From a virus, in IMG/VR virus record IMGVR_UViG_3300042465_005627, positions 1 to 49,648 of that record: a stretch of 49,648 nt of DNA; one strand, 5' to 3'. Shown piece by piece: positions 18,587-25,961 of this stretch; position 1 is the first letter of the stretch; every line of letters starts with the position of its first letter. The translations under genes were made by a program, and so were the position numbers. The notes under the pieces were generated by a model. The model worked only from the letters and a program-made list of their open reading frames with translations, was not told where the DNA came from and searched no databases.

Positions 18587-18766
18587 ACTAAAACAGCAGT
18601 GATAAGCACCTTGTAGCACTGCGTAACTTTCCCAGTAGTAGATCTCCAGGATATCCGGTCTATTTGAAGGACACCATACAAGATCGTGTATTTCAATCAC
18701 ACCCATGGGACCTTCAATGGTCACTGTGGTGTTGTATTCACCTGTGCTGGTCAACAGTCTAAGCAT
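18539..18766 (-). CDS. Possible minus-strand hypothetical protein
   Basis: A 75-residue frame, MLRLLTSTGEYNTTVTIEGPMGVIEIHDLVWCPSNRPDILEIYYWESYAV.... The composition (strands, DLVWCP, EIYYWE) and codon use look protein-like, but it overlaps the end of the plus-strand gene 18392-18586 and lacks a clear promoter or SD. Confidence 0.42.
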   Translation of the reverse strand: MLRLLTSTGEYNTTVTIEGPMGVIEIHDLVWCPSNRPDILEIYYWESYAVLQGAYHCCFSLPGRVALLKPYEPRC

Positions 18767-18767
18767 G

Positions 18768-18773
18768 TAAATA
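18768..18773 (+). promoter_or_regulatory. Late-type promoter box TAAATA
   Basis: TAAATA, CTTAT, then GTG 18779; same spacing as the other late boxes with adjacent starts. Confidence 0.55.
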
Positions 18774-18778
18774 CTTAT

Positions 18779-19003
18779 GTGCTGATAGTGTATCTACAAC
18801 CATTTCACACACCGCAGACTGATCTGTTGATCACGTGGCGGCATGCAGTTTCCTATTGGCCCAGATCATATGCACACACAGAACTGTTCAATGCTGCCAT
18901 ACCCATGGATTGGTGGCTGCTGTTTTCAAACCCTGTATACGCTGACATATGGTTGATCAAGTATCCTGAACACAGTCGTATTATACGCACTTTATTCGAC
19001 TGA
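18779..19003 (+). CDS. Probable small protein with GTG start
   Basis: A 74-residue protein if started at GTG 18779, five bases after TAAATA. The C-terminal AIPMDWWLLFSNPVYADIWLIKYPEHSRIIRTLFD looks like a real domain. Choosing GTG rests only on its position relative to the late box; no SD. Confidence 0.5.
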   Translation: MLIVYLQPFHTPQTDLLITWRHAVSYWPRSYAHTELFNAAIPMDWWLLFSNPVYADIWLIKYPEHSRIIRTLFD

Positions 19004-19077
19004 AAAAATCTTGCGCTGTGTGCTTTGCACAAAAAATTTTGCGCTGCGCTTCGCCAGGAATAATCTCCTTGCCCACA

Positions 19078-19083
19078 TAAATA
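19078..19083 (+). promoter_or_regulatory. Late-type promoter box TAAATA
   Basis: CATAAATA, CTTGC, then ATG 19089, exactly the spacing expected if the start codon is +1. Confidence 0.65.
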
Positions 19084-19088
19084 CTTGC

Positions 19089-19298
19089 ATGAACCAACAA
19101 TTCCTATTACCCATGGCCCGTAATATGATCACAGGGCAAACAGTGAAAACCCAGGATCTCACTGGATCTAGATTCGCTCTGAATCAACGTAAACTAGCTG
19201 AAGACATGGCACAGCAATTGGCTGATAAAATGACAGCTCGCACTAGCCAAACATGGCAGGGCTTTGTGCAAACATACATGCCCAGCACACGACTCTAA
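19089..19298 (+). CDS. Small late protein
   Basis: A 69-residue protein, MNQQFLLPMARNMITGQTVKTQDLTGSRFALNQRKLAEDMAQQLADKMTARTSQ.... Helical C-terminal half. No SD; the start codon lies five bases after a TAAATA box, predicting a leaderless late mRNA. Function unknown. Confidence 0.68.
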   Translation: MNQQFLLPMARNMITGQTVKTQDLTGSRFALNQRKLAEDMAQQLADKMTARTSQTWQGFVQTYMPSTRL

Positions 19299-19364
19299 CT
19301 CCAGTCAAGAAACACCAGCATACCTGCTGTGGGTTTTAAATACTAGGATGAAAAATACCAGTGA

Positions 19365-19802
19365 TTATCTATACAGATAGTTCACGGTATCAGCGTTTTC
19401 TCTAAAAACTTCTGCACCATTTTTCAAGTGAAATCTACGAGCCATTTCGGTCTTGGGACTCAGAGTCACATAGGTATTGATCTCAGGCTGTTCACGTTGG
19501 ATTTCACGCTGTGCTTCTTCAATCAATCTACGTCCTGCACCTGCAGCATATGACCATATGGTGTAAAACACTGCGGTATTGGTGTTCACTGCAAGATCTG
19601 CCAGTTCCGTGACATCCTGTGGAATCTCACTGAGAAACTTCACGCAGGTCACTGCTAGGGGTTGTTGTGTTTGATCATCCCTCAGCACAAAAATTCGAGA
19701 ATTGTTGTTGACTCGAAACTCTGCAGGCAGTTCGGGTCTCACTGGATCGTCTTTGATTAGATCAAGCAGGTTGTCTCTAAGGTCTGTGATGATGTGTAGC
19801 AT
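19365..19802 (-). CDS. GNAT-like acetyltransferase
   Basis: A 145-residue protein. A strand (SRIFVLRDDQTQQPLAVTCVKFL), the region FYTIWSYAAGAGRRLIEEAQREIQ resembling the acetyl-CoA loop and helix, and TYVTLSPKTEMARRFHLKNGAEVF give the order of a GNAT fold. The acetyl-CoA motif is SYAAGAGRRL instead of the standard RGxGxG/A, so the substrate and activity are uncertain. A TAAATA box 24 bases upstream suggests late expression. Confidence 0.72.
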   Translation of the reverse strand: MLHIITDLRDNLLDLIKDDPVRPELPAEFRVNNNSRIFVLRDDQTQQPLAVTCVKFLSEIPQDVTELADLAVNTNTAVFYTIWSYAAGAGRRLIEEAQREIQREQPEINTYVTLSPKTEMARRFHLKNGAEVFRENADTVNYLYR

Positions 19803-19826
19803 GATGGGTGGTTCCTATTATATGCG

Positions 19827-19832
19827 TATTTA
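19827..19832 (-). promoter_or_regulatory. Late-type promoter box TAAATA
   Basis: Minus-strand AATAAATA about 24 bases upstream of the GNAT-like start at 19802. Confidence 0.6.
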
Positions 19833-19873
19833 TTGATATTGGTGTGATTTGGCGATTTTTGTCAAATCACGTG

Positions 19874-19902
19874 TTGACTGTTAGTATATTATACAGTATA
19901 AT
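19874..19902 (+). promoter_or_regulatory. Sigma70-type promoter
   Basis: TTGACT 19874-19879, 17 bases, TATAAT 19897-19902, upstream of the BI-1 gene. Confidence 0.85.
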
Positions 19903-19933
19903 TAAATATACAGCAACCACAAAGGAGTTCAAT

Positions 19934-20632
19934 ATGTTCGGAACAAATTACACAGGCGGGGACGTATTAAGTTACCGCTCAGCAGAACAAGTCAACGCAG
20001 CCATGGGCCGTGTCTACGGACACATGAGTCTAGCAGTCATAGTATCAATGTTGGTGAGTTTTTGGGTGGGCACCACACCTGAGCTGCTGGCATTCTTTTT
20101 CACAGGTGTGCTAAAATGGATCGTGATCTTTGCACCCTTGGCCGCTATATTTGGCGTCAGCTATGTGCTAGGTAACAATCCCAGCAAAGGTGTAGCGCAG
20201 TTATGCCTACATGGCTTTGCAGCCTTGATGGGCCTCAGCTTTGCAATGATTTTTGCAGTGTTTACCATGGGCAGCATTGTTAGTGCATTCATGGGAGCAG
20301 CTATCTTGTTTGCAGTAATGAGCGGTTATGGATACTTTACCAAGCAGAATCTAGACAGCATGGGCAAGTTCATGTTTGTGGGTTTGATAGCCATTGTCAT
20401 TGCCAGCATTGTTAATATCTTTATTGGTAGCACAGTCATGCAGATGGTGATCTCAGCATTGGCAATTGTCATCTTCCTTGGACTAACTGCCTACGACACA
20501 CAAAAGATACGTGAAATGGTTTCAGTGGATACCAGTGATGCGGTAGAAGTATCGGGTGCATTGACCCTTTACATGGACTTTATCAACCTGTTCCTAAATC
20601 TCTTGCAGTTGTTCGGCGATAGAAAAGACTAG
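19934..20632 (+). CDS. Bax inhibitor-1/YccA family membrane protein
   Basis: A 232-residue protein with about seven hydrophobic segments after the soluble start MFGTNYTGGDVLSYRSAEQVNAAMGRVYGHMSLAV. The N-terminal RxYxHM and the C-terminal LGLTAYDTQKIREM followed by GALTLYMDFINLFLNLLQLFG are hallmarks of the BI-1/YccA (TMBIM) family, in which YccA modulates the FtsH protease. SD AAAGGAG precedes ATG 19934. It has its own host-like promoter and stands alone on the plus strand, so early control of host membrane proteolysis is plausible. Confidence 0.92.
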   Translation: MFGTNYTGGDVLSYRSAEQVNAAMGRVYGHMSLAVIVSMLVSFWVGTTPELLAFFFTGVLKWIVIFAPLAAIFGVSYVLGNNPSKGVAQLCLHGFAALMGLSFAMIFAVFTMGSIVSAFMGAAILFAVMSGYGYFTKQNLDSMGKFMFVGLIAIVIASIVNIFIGSTVMQMVISALAIVIFLGLTAYDTQKIREMVSVDTSDAVEVSGALTLYMDFINLFLNLLQLFGDRKD

Positions 20633-20886
20633 TCCAGCCTGTGCCAATCGGGCCACGTTGAACGCCATATCAGAGCAAACTGGGTCAACATCGACCCAGT
20701 TTCAAAAACCACAGTAATGATATTATGTTGTCTGGTTTCTGTAAATCTAATCCAAGGATAACAGCGCCGTATAGATCTCAATCCTGACCTGATTCTCTTG
20801 ATCCTACTCCACCGTCGATGAGGCAAGATCAAGTCCGTGGTTCTAGGATTGAAAACTATTGATACTGAGTCCAAAATTGTATCCAA
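20629..20886 (-). CDS. Hypothetical basic protein, uncertain start
   Basis: A frame of up to 85 residues ending at 20629, with NPRTTDLILPHRRWSRIKRIRSGLRSIRRCYPWIRFTETRQHNIITVVFE. Very Arg-rich centre, then hydrophobic. The only far-upstream start is TTG 20886, inside the previous gene; the real start may be internal. Convergent with the BI-1 gene (4-base overlap). Confidence 0.5.
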   Translation of the reverse strand: MDTILDSVSIVFNPRTTDLILPHRRWSRIKRIRSGLRSIRRCYPWIRFTETRQHNIITVVFETGSMLTQFALIWRSTWPDWHRLD

Positions 20887-21053
20887 AAATACATGCCGAT
20901 GACTATCACAGCAAACTCTATACGCTCACGCCAATATCCTCTAGGACGCTGTGATTTTTCTACTGTCGCAGGTTGAGGTTCTGGACGTTGCTGCGCCAGC
21001 TTTAAGGGCTGGCTCTTAGTCCAAGGCGGTCTAGGTTTATCTGGAAAGATCAT
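20856..21053 (-). CDS. Small C-terminally anchored protein
   Basis: A 65-residue protein: Pro/Gln/Arg-rich start (FPDKPRPPWTKSQPLKLAQQRPEPQPATVEKSQRPRG), then a membrane segment IEFAVIVIGMYFWIQFW at the end. ATGA overlap with the preceding coiled-coil gene. Unknown role. Confidence 0.62.
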   Translation of the reverse strand: MIFPDKPRPPWTKSQPLKLAQQRPEPQPATVEKSQRPRGYWRERIEFAVIVIGMYFWIQFWTQYQ

Positions 21054-21913
21054 TTCCCGGGAGCGATACGATTAGCAATGCGCTTCTGTGTACCGTCTAC
21101 TTTTTCTCTGAGATTAATAACTTCGTCTCGGAGTTCATTGCCGTGATCCTGGCATTCTTGTAGATGATCACCTAGGCTGTCTGCTAGTCCTGCTAGAGCA
21201 CGGATTTCTAACTTGTTGATTTCTGCTGCTTTGAGTAGAATATCGGTTTCAGTTTCCGATGCGGTTACACGCTCTGCATTACCGTCTGCGGTAGATGCCT
21301 TCATCGTGCGATCTAGTTCGCCATCAAACCAGACTGCATTCTCGTTGCTGATGTCATCACAGTGTTCTACCATCAGCTCGTTGACAGCATAGAAACGCTC
21401 TGACACATCTCCAATAGCACGGATAGCTGCTGCCATTTCTTTGATGATCTCTACCATTTCTTGATTGACATGATTACGATGATGTAGATAATCCAGTTTG
21501 GTTTTGGTAATCATCGAATCCTGGAACAATGCCTGTTGTGGATTCTGTGGTTGTAGCTGTGTCAACATCATCATGCGATTACGATAGACATCGTCTGTGG
21601 TACGCATAATCAGCTCACGATTGCCGCCAGCATTGATGGTATAGCTCTGCATAGCATCAGTAACATTTTCTTCGACAATCGATCGTGCTACTTGTACCTG
21701 GGCTACATTGAACTGTACCAGAGCTTCTGAATCCCAGGCACGTCGAGTATTACGAGCAACCAGTTCTTGCTGTCTGCGGATCTGATCAGGATCCTGAGAA
21801 CGGCTTTCGCGCTCCATACGTAGGAATTTTAGTTCTTCTTGCAGCTCACGAATCGTGTCGTGATCCGTTTTGTTTTCTACAGGGGCTGCTTCCTGCTTTT
21901 TGATTCTGGCCAT
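21050..21913 (-). CDS. Coiled-coil protein, unknown function
   Basis: A 287-residue protein rich in Glu, Gln, Arg and Met, with heptad-like stretches at about residues 15-60 and 245-285. The middle includes SYTINAGGNRELIMRTTDDVYRNRMMMLTQLQPQ. SD AAAGGAG precedes ATG 21913, and a TAAATA box lies about 55 bases upstream, suggesting a late, possibly structural or scaffold-like protein. Not recognised. Confidence 0.75.
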   Translation of the reverse strand: MARIKKQEAAPVENKTDHDTIRELQEELKFLRMERESRSQDPDQIRRQQELVARNTRRAWDSEALVQFNVAQVQVARSIVEENVTDAMQSYTINAGGNRELIMRTTDDVYRNRMMMLTQLQPQNPQQALFQDSMITKTKLDYLHHRNHVNQEMVEIIKEMAAAIRAIGDVSERFYAVNELMVEHCDDISNENAVWFDGELDRTMKASTADGNAERVTASETETDILLKAAEINKLEIRALAGLADSLGDHLQECQDHGNELRDEVINLREKVDGTQKRIANRIAPGK

Positions 21914-21968
21914 CTAAATCTCCTTTGGGTTGATTTAGGCCTAGCTCAGATCGCCTCACACGCAGGGA

Positions 21969-21974
21969 TATTTA
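21969..21974 (-). promoter_or_regulatory. Late-type promoter box TAAATA
   Basis: Minus-strand CTAAATA overlapping the stop codon of the nucleotidyltransferase gene, upstream of the coiled-coil gene. Confidence 0.5.
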
Positions 21975-22682
21975 GTCGAGTATATTAGTCTGCTGTTCTA
22001 AACTGAGTTCTTGATCTTCCAATTCACGGATCTTGTCTGTGATTTGATCTATCAGTCCTAGATTGCGCAGGATCTTAAACACCACATTTTCCACCGAGTA
22101 TTCCCCAGCACGATCAAGCCCAGCTCGGCGCATGGTAGTAATCTTGTCTTTGACGGTTCTCAGCTTATCGAGATCTTTTGACAGCAGAGCCTGTTCTATC
22201 TGCGAGAGCATGCTGTCTTTTTTAGCTTCCACTGCTTGATCGTCTAGATCAGGTTTGGTCTTCTGAGGCTTGAGAATCCATGTGTTATTGACCACGCTGT
22301 AGACACCTGTGCTGTGATGTGTTTCTGATTCACCTTGCACATAACATTCCACAGGCAGGCCTTTGACAGTGATATCATGGTATTCTGCCCACAGTGCCTT
22401 TTTTGCTGAAAACAGCTCTCTTTGTGCATCTGAGACTTCACCTTCAATGATCACATGTAGATCAAGATCGCTGTATTTGCTCCAGGTATAATTGGCATTT
22501 GATCCAGTTATGGTGTAGTCTTTGACATCTAGATCTACACCCACAAAATCCACAAATGCACGAGCAATCTGCAAGAGTTTAAGACGAACTTCACCGTCCA
22601 GTCTCCCGCCTTGCCATAACTTGGGATTCAGCTCTGAGTTTACCGTGACAAAATCTGTTTGGGAAAATTCTCGCAGTCGCAT
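21972..22682 (-). CDS. Nucleotidyltransferase-fold protein
   Basis: A 236-residue protein. TITGSNANYTWSKYSDLDLHVIIE carries GS and, after ten residues, DLDLH, the GS-x(n)-DxD metal site of the pol-beta nucleotidyltransferase superfamily. A third acidic residue could be in GLPVECYVQ. The C-terminal part is helical. Similar proteins occur in marine T4-like phages. The N-terminus MRLREFSQTDF resembles the capsid-targeting peptides of T4 internal proteins, so it may be packaged and injected; that is inference. Confidence 0.8.
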   Translation of the reverse strand: MRLREFSQTDFVTVNSELNPKLWQGGRLDGEVRLKLLQIARAFVDFVGVDLDVKDYTITGSNANYTWSKYSDLDLHVIIEGEVSDAQRELFSAKKALWAEYHDITVKGLPVECYVQGESETHHSTGVYSVVNNTWILKPQKTKPDLDDQAVEAKKDSMLSQIEQALLSKDLDKLRTVKDKITTMRRAGLDRAGEYSVENVVFKILRNLGLIDQITDKIRELEDQELSLEQQTNILD

Positions 22683-22683
22683 A

Positions 22684-23025
22684 TCAAACTCCGTAACGAT
22701 TGCGTTTGGGTCGAGCCACAGGACTTTGAGTTTCTGTGGTTCTGGGCTCTTTGCTGCCGCGATCAGCTAGTATTCGTCCCTTATGACCAGTGGCTCGTTC
22801 AGCTGCATGGATGATCTCTTCTTCTTCGGGTGTGAACGCACTGATCACAGCATGTTGACCAGCAGGACCGTAGGGCGGTTCTTTATGATTGGCCATAGCA
22901 ACACCAAATCTATAGACTTGATACCCATCTGAGCTGGGCATGGTAGGAAACTCAAAGGCAAGATTCATTGCCCGACTCTTGCGTTCGGGCATTTCTCGCT
23001 CAGTTATAAACTCTTTTGCTCTCAT
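22684..23025 (-). CDS. Putative internal-head protein with targeting peptide
   Basis: A 113-residue protein starting MRAKEFITEREMPE. In T4 the capsid-targeting sequence is a short MKTYQEFIAE-like peptide cleaved after Glu by the prohead protease; MRAKEFITE fits it. The rest (FPTMPSSDGYQVYRFGVAMANHKEPP...AFTPEEEEIIHAAERATGHKGRIL) is a small conserved-looking domain. A TAAATA box is four bases upstream of the ATG, consistent with late expression. Confidence 0.75.
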   Translation of the reverse strand: MRAKEFITEREMPERKSRAMNLAFEFPTMPSSDGYQVYRFGVAMANHKEPPYGPAGQHAVISAFTPEEEEIIHAAERATGHKGRILADRGSKEPRTTETQSPVARPKRNRYGV

Positions 23026-23028
23026 CCA

Positions 23029-23265
23029 TTATTTAGCCCACATTAAGTGATAGTTAATCAATGCAGCATCATCATAGAATTCTGCCAATAAGCGGCAGAA
23101 CGTGCTGTTTCTTTCTAATACCAATTGGCATACATTATGCGGTTGATTCAACAGCCATTTAGTCTGATCTAGTCCTAGAGTTTTATGCACTTCGGGCCAA
23201 CTGATTTCAATGTATTCGTTGTTTTCGGGCGACCACTTCATCAACTCAACTACTTTATTCTTCAT
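23029..23265 (-). CDS. Hypothetical protein, 78 residues
   Basis: MKNKVVELMKWSPENNEYIEISWPEVHKTLGLDQTKWLLNQPHNVCQLVLE.... Compact alpha/beta composition. Overlaps the helicase gene end by 11 bases, so it is probably co-transcribed with it. Unknown role; a helicase accessory is possible by position only. Confidence 0.68.
   Translation of the reverse strand: MKNKVVELMKWSPENNEYIEISWPEVHKTLGLDQTKWLLNQPHNVCQLVLERNSTFCRLLAEFYDDAALINYHLMWAK
23030..23035 (-). promoter_or_regulatory. Late-type promoter box TAAATA
   Basis: Minus-strand TAAATA then ATGG and ATG 23025; it overlaps the stop of the preceding gene and would give a leaderless mRNA. Confidence 0.6.
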
Positions 23266-24712
23266 CTGTGTTCATGCTATTCAATATTTCACGCAGCTTT
23301 GTGCTTTCTACCTGTGCTCGCACCTTGGGTTTATCTAGGCTGAATCCGTCTTTGGGTTCAGCACGTTCCCAACCAGATTTGCTGTCACTGGGTTCTTCAC
23401 GTGCGGTAAGTTCAGTCTTGCGTTTGATCTGTTCAATGATGCTAGACCCCCCGCGAGCAGCCCCGTTGGTGCTTTCTTGCTCATCCTCAGGCAAATCGCT
23501 GATTTTCAAACTTTCTAGATTGAACTCTAGATCAATCTTCATGCCCACTCCACTCGAGCTACGAGTCTTCATTAACTGTAATTGATAGCGTCCACGTTCA
23601 CGCATGGCTCTGCTGGTGAAGATACCGAACACATTATCTGCTGTCTGAATCTTAGATAAACCACCTGAGATATGACTGTGATCAAACTCAACTTCTTCAA
23701 CAGCACCTCGATTCAACTGTGCCGCTGTTACAAACACACAGTTCTTTTCCACTGCTAGATTACGCAGTTCTTCTGATACATACTTGTCTTTGATGAACAA
23801 GTCTGCAGGACTAATCTTCTTGCTCAAGGGCATTAACAAGTCCAAATAGTCAACCAACAATACATCAACTTTCTTGCCTACTTTGATTTCATATTCTTTT
23901 AAGTATGCACGAATGTCATTAGCAGTCTTGCCACTGGGCATATATTTGACCTGTAACAGCCCAGATTTCTTGCCGATGATCTTGACTTTCATTTCAACAT
24001 CGTCTAAGTCCTTAAAGATGTCTTTGGTTGCAATACCTGTAAGCATTGCATCGATACGCATTGATACCAATGCTTCTGAAAGTTCTAGTGTTAGATAAAC
24101 TACGTTCAATCCTGCAAGTGCAAAGTTTACACCTAGATTGGCCAAGAACAAACTTTTACCTGCGCCTGAACCACCTGCAAAGATATTCAGTTCTCCTCGA
24201 TTAAAGCCTCCAAATAACTTACGATCCATGCTGGGCCAACCTGTGCTGACCTGACCGTTTTTGTCTTTGATGCCCATTAATCTTCCACGGGGATCAGCAA
24301 AATAGTCAGTGCCCATGTCGCGAGCCAGTCCAATTTGCACAGCTTCTTTGATCAATACTTCCACTGCACCGTAGTCATGTTTTTCTAATAGATCAGCTGA
24401 TTGTATAATTGCACGTTCAAGAGCCTTGTGTTGAGTAAACTTTTCAAATTCGTCCATGAACCAATCCATGTGACCGTCTTTGAGTTCTTCGGGTCGCTTG
24501 AGTTCAGTTCTACAAGTGGCATTGACCATTTCATAGTCTGGCAATACGTTATAGCCTTTGGCATATTCATGCATGAATTCTGCTGCGTCCTGTAATTTGC
24601 GATCAAATAGGCTGTGATCAAAAATACCTTGACAGCGAACAAACACTTCTGCATCCGCCAGCATGAGTTCAAGGTATAATTTTTGTACTTCGTAATCGTA
24701 TGTTTTTATCAT
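23255..24712 (-). CDS. 41: Replicative DnaB-type helicase (T4 gp41-like)
   Basis: A 485-residue helicase. Walker A GGSGAGKS at about residues 180-187, Walker B VDVLLVDYLDLL near 285, and the RecA-like LTLELSE and AAQLNRGAVEE motifs of DnaB/gp41. T4 gp41 is 475 residues, so the length fits. It unwinds DNA as a hexamer with the primase encoded at 25954-26973. ATG 24712 lies just after promoter 24720-24748 with no SD, predicting a leaderless or near-leaderless mRNA. Confidence 0.93.
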   Translation of the reverse strand: MIKTYDYEVQKLYLELMLADAEVFVRCQGIFDHSLFDRKLQDAAEFMHEYAKGYNVLPDYEMVNATCRTELKRPEELKDGHMDWFMDEFEKFTQHKALERAIIQSADLLEKHDYGAVEVLIKEAVQIGLARDMGTDYFADPRGRLMGIKDKNGQVSTGWPSMDRKLFGGFNRGELNIFAGGSGAGKSLFLANLGVNFALAGLNVVYLTLELSEALVSMRIDAMLTGIATKDIFKDLDDVEMKVKIIGKKSGLLQVKYMPSGKTANDIRAYLKEYEIKVGKKVDVLLVDYLDLLMPLSKKISPADLFIKDKYVSEELRNLAVEKNCVFVTAAQLNRGAVEEVEFDHSHISGGLSKIQTADNVFGIFTSRAMRERGRYQLQLMKTRSSSGVGMKIDLEFNLESLKISDLPEDEQESTNGAARGGSSIIEQIKRKTELTAREEPSDSKSGWERAEPKDGFSLDKPKVRAQVESTKLREILNSMNTDEE

Positions 24713-24719
24713 ATATTAT

Positions 24720-24748
24720 ATTATACACAGTTTTTAAGTAGATTGCAA
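24720..24748 (-). promoter_or_regulatory. Promoter of the helicase gene
   Basis: Minus strand: -35 TTGCAA (24748-24743), 17 bases, TATAAT (24725-24720), seven bases, ATG 24712. An overlapping TATAAT at 24720-24715 is also present. Confidence 0.7.
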
Positions 24749-24900
24749 CTTAGTTTAAGAGTCTTATTGTAAAAATCTGTGTTGTAAGTTGTTGATTCTG
24801 TTGATATTTTTTTACACATTTTTACAAATAGTTGTATTAAAGGCATATCTAAGGCACAATTACATTGCAGTGTTATTAAGTGACAATTAAGAACCATCTA

Positions 24901-25848
24901 TTAAATCTTTATAGAAATATGTTTTGCAACTCCAAAGTTGTATTTCCACTCTCTTTGTTTAGTGTGATACAAGACTGCACCAATCGAACTACTGGGATCA
25001 CCCGGATTAGGCAACGACCAAATATGTTTGAACATGGGGTCAACTACTATCTTATTGGCCTTGCTGTTCATAGCACATCCGCCCATATATACTAGGCAAT
25101 CGGAGCCAGTTAGTTCTTTAGCTTTTTTCATTACCAAATGCACTTGTTCTGTAAACACAGTCTGAACCGCTGCGGCAATGTCGTATTGATCGCTGATGTT
25201 ATTAATAGCATGCGGCCAATCTTGAATGCCCATATGCATATTTTTACGGGAGGTTACTAAGGTGTCCATATATTCTAATATGTCATAATAGTAACGCATA
25301 GGATCGCCTTGATCACTCATTTGTTGTAATAGGTATTCGTCTTTAATTGGAGTAAGTCCACAAAGTTGTGTGAATGCACTATAGAACAATCCCAAGCTAT
25401 GTGGATAACTTCTACTCCACACCTTCTTCATTTCGCCATGAACACAATTCCATATAGTTGCACACTCGAACTCGCCAATAGCGTCAAGCACAACAACTGC
25501 ACAATGATTGAACGGACTGGTGTAGTATCCGGCCGCGGCATGACTGCCATGATGGGGAGTGTAAGTAATAGGTGCATAATGTAATCTAGTTCTGTTTAAA
25601 TATTGACGAGGCAACACGCTCATATCAAAAGCTCGACTGTATTGGCCTGCATGTAGTTGCCTTGCTTTTTTAAGCCAAGGCTGTTCATACCAAAAGATTC
25701 GATCCGGAGCACCGCAAGCTAGTGCTTCAGTTATGTCCGAAGTATTTAATTCATCTTCTTTACCAAAGACGTTTGATACTAATTGCCCGTCCTTAAACAC
25801 AGCAAGGCTACTGCCGTGATTAAGAGCATTTATCCCCCAAGAAATCAT
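24901..25848 (-). CDS. Single-domain carbamoyltransferase (NodU/CmcH type)
   Basis: A 315-residue protein. ISWGINALNHGSSLAVF is the first beta motif; TPHHGSHAAAGYYTSPF carries the conserved HH...HAA site; VVVLDAIGEF and YMGGCAMNS complete the ASKHA-like N-terminal domain. Full NodU/CmcH enzymes are about 550-600 residues with a C-terminal YrdC-like domain that makes carbamoyl adenylate; that domain is missing. Either a host partner supplies it or the protein does related transfer. The target may be a sugar or DNA base. Confidence 0.86.
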   Translation of the reverse strand: MISWGINALNHGSSLAVFKDGQLVSNVFGKEDELNTSDITEALACGAPDRIFWYEQPWLKKARQLHAGQYSRAFDMSVLPRQYLNRTRLHYAPITYTPHHGSHAAAGYYTSPFNHCAVVVLDAIGEFECATIWNCVHGEMKKVWSRSYPHSLGLFYSAFTQLCGLTPIKDEYLLQQMSDQGDPMRYYYDILEYMDTLVTSRKNMHMGIQDWPHAINNISDQYDIAAAVQTVFTEQVHLVMKKAKELTGSDCLVYMGGCAMNSKANKIVVDPMFKHIWSLPNPGDPSSSIGAVLYHTKQREWKYNFGVAKHISIKI

Positions 25849-25961
25849 TTATAAATGAAAGGATCACGCTTCCGTAATTCTTCTAACCTGCGTTTAAATC
25901 TTCGATGTTCCGAATATTTGTGTAAGGGATACAATATAAAGTCTATGATTTTTTTAAACAT
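25845..25961 (-). CDS. Small basic protein, 38 residues
   Basis: MFKKIIDFILYPLHKYSEHRRFKRRLEELRKRDPFIYK. The amphipathic start and KRDPFIYK ending recall short proteins beside primase genes in T4-like marine phages. Overlaps primase by eight bases and the carbamoyltransferase start by four (ATGA), so it is tightly coupled to both. Confidence 0.72.
   Translation of the reverse strand: MFKKIIDFILYPLHKYSEHRRFKRRLEELRKRDPFIYK

Noticed and set aside
19165-19185. A third TTCGCTC with local pairing (GATTC...GAATC)
   Set aside because: It is inside the coding frame of gene 19089, lacks the outer stem and terminator, and the inner stem differs from elements A and B.
19348-19380. Ten-codon frame MKNTSDYLYR after a TAAATA box (19337-19342)
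   Set aside because: Too short, and it runs antisense into the end of the GNAT-like gene; the box may be chance or make a non-coding transcript.
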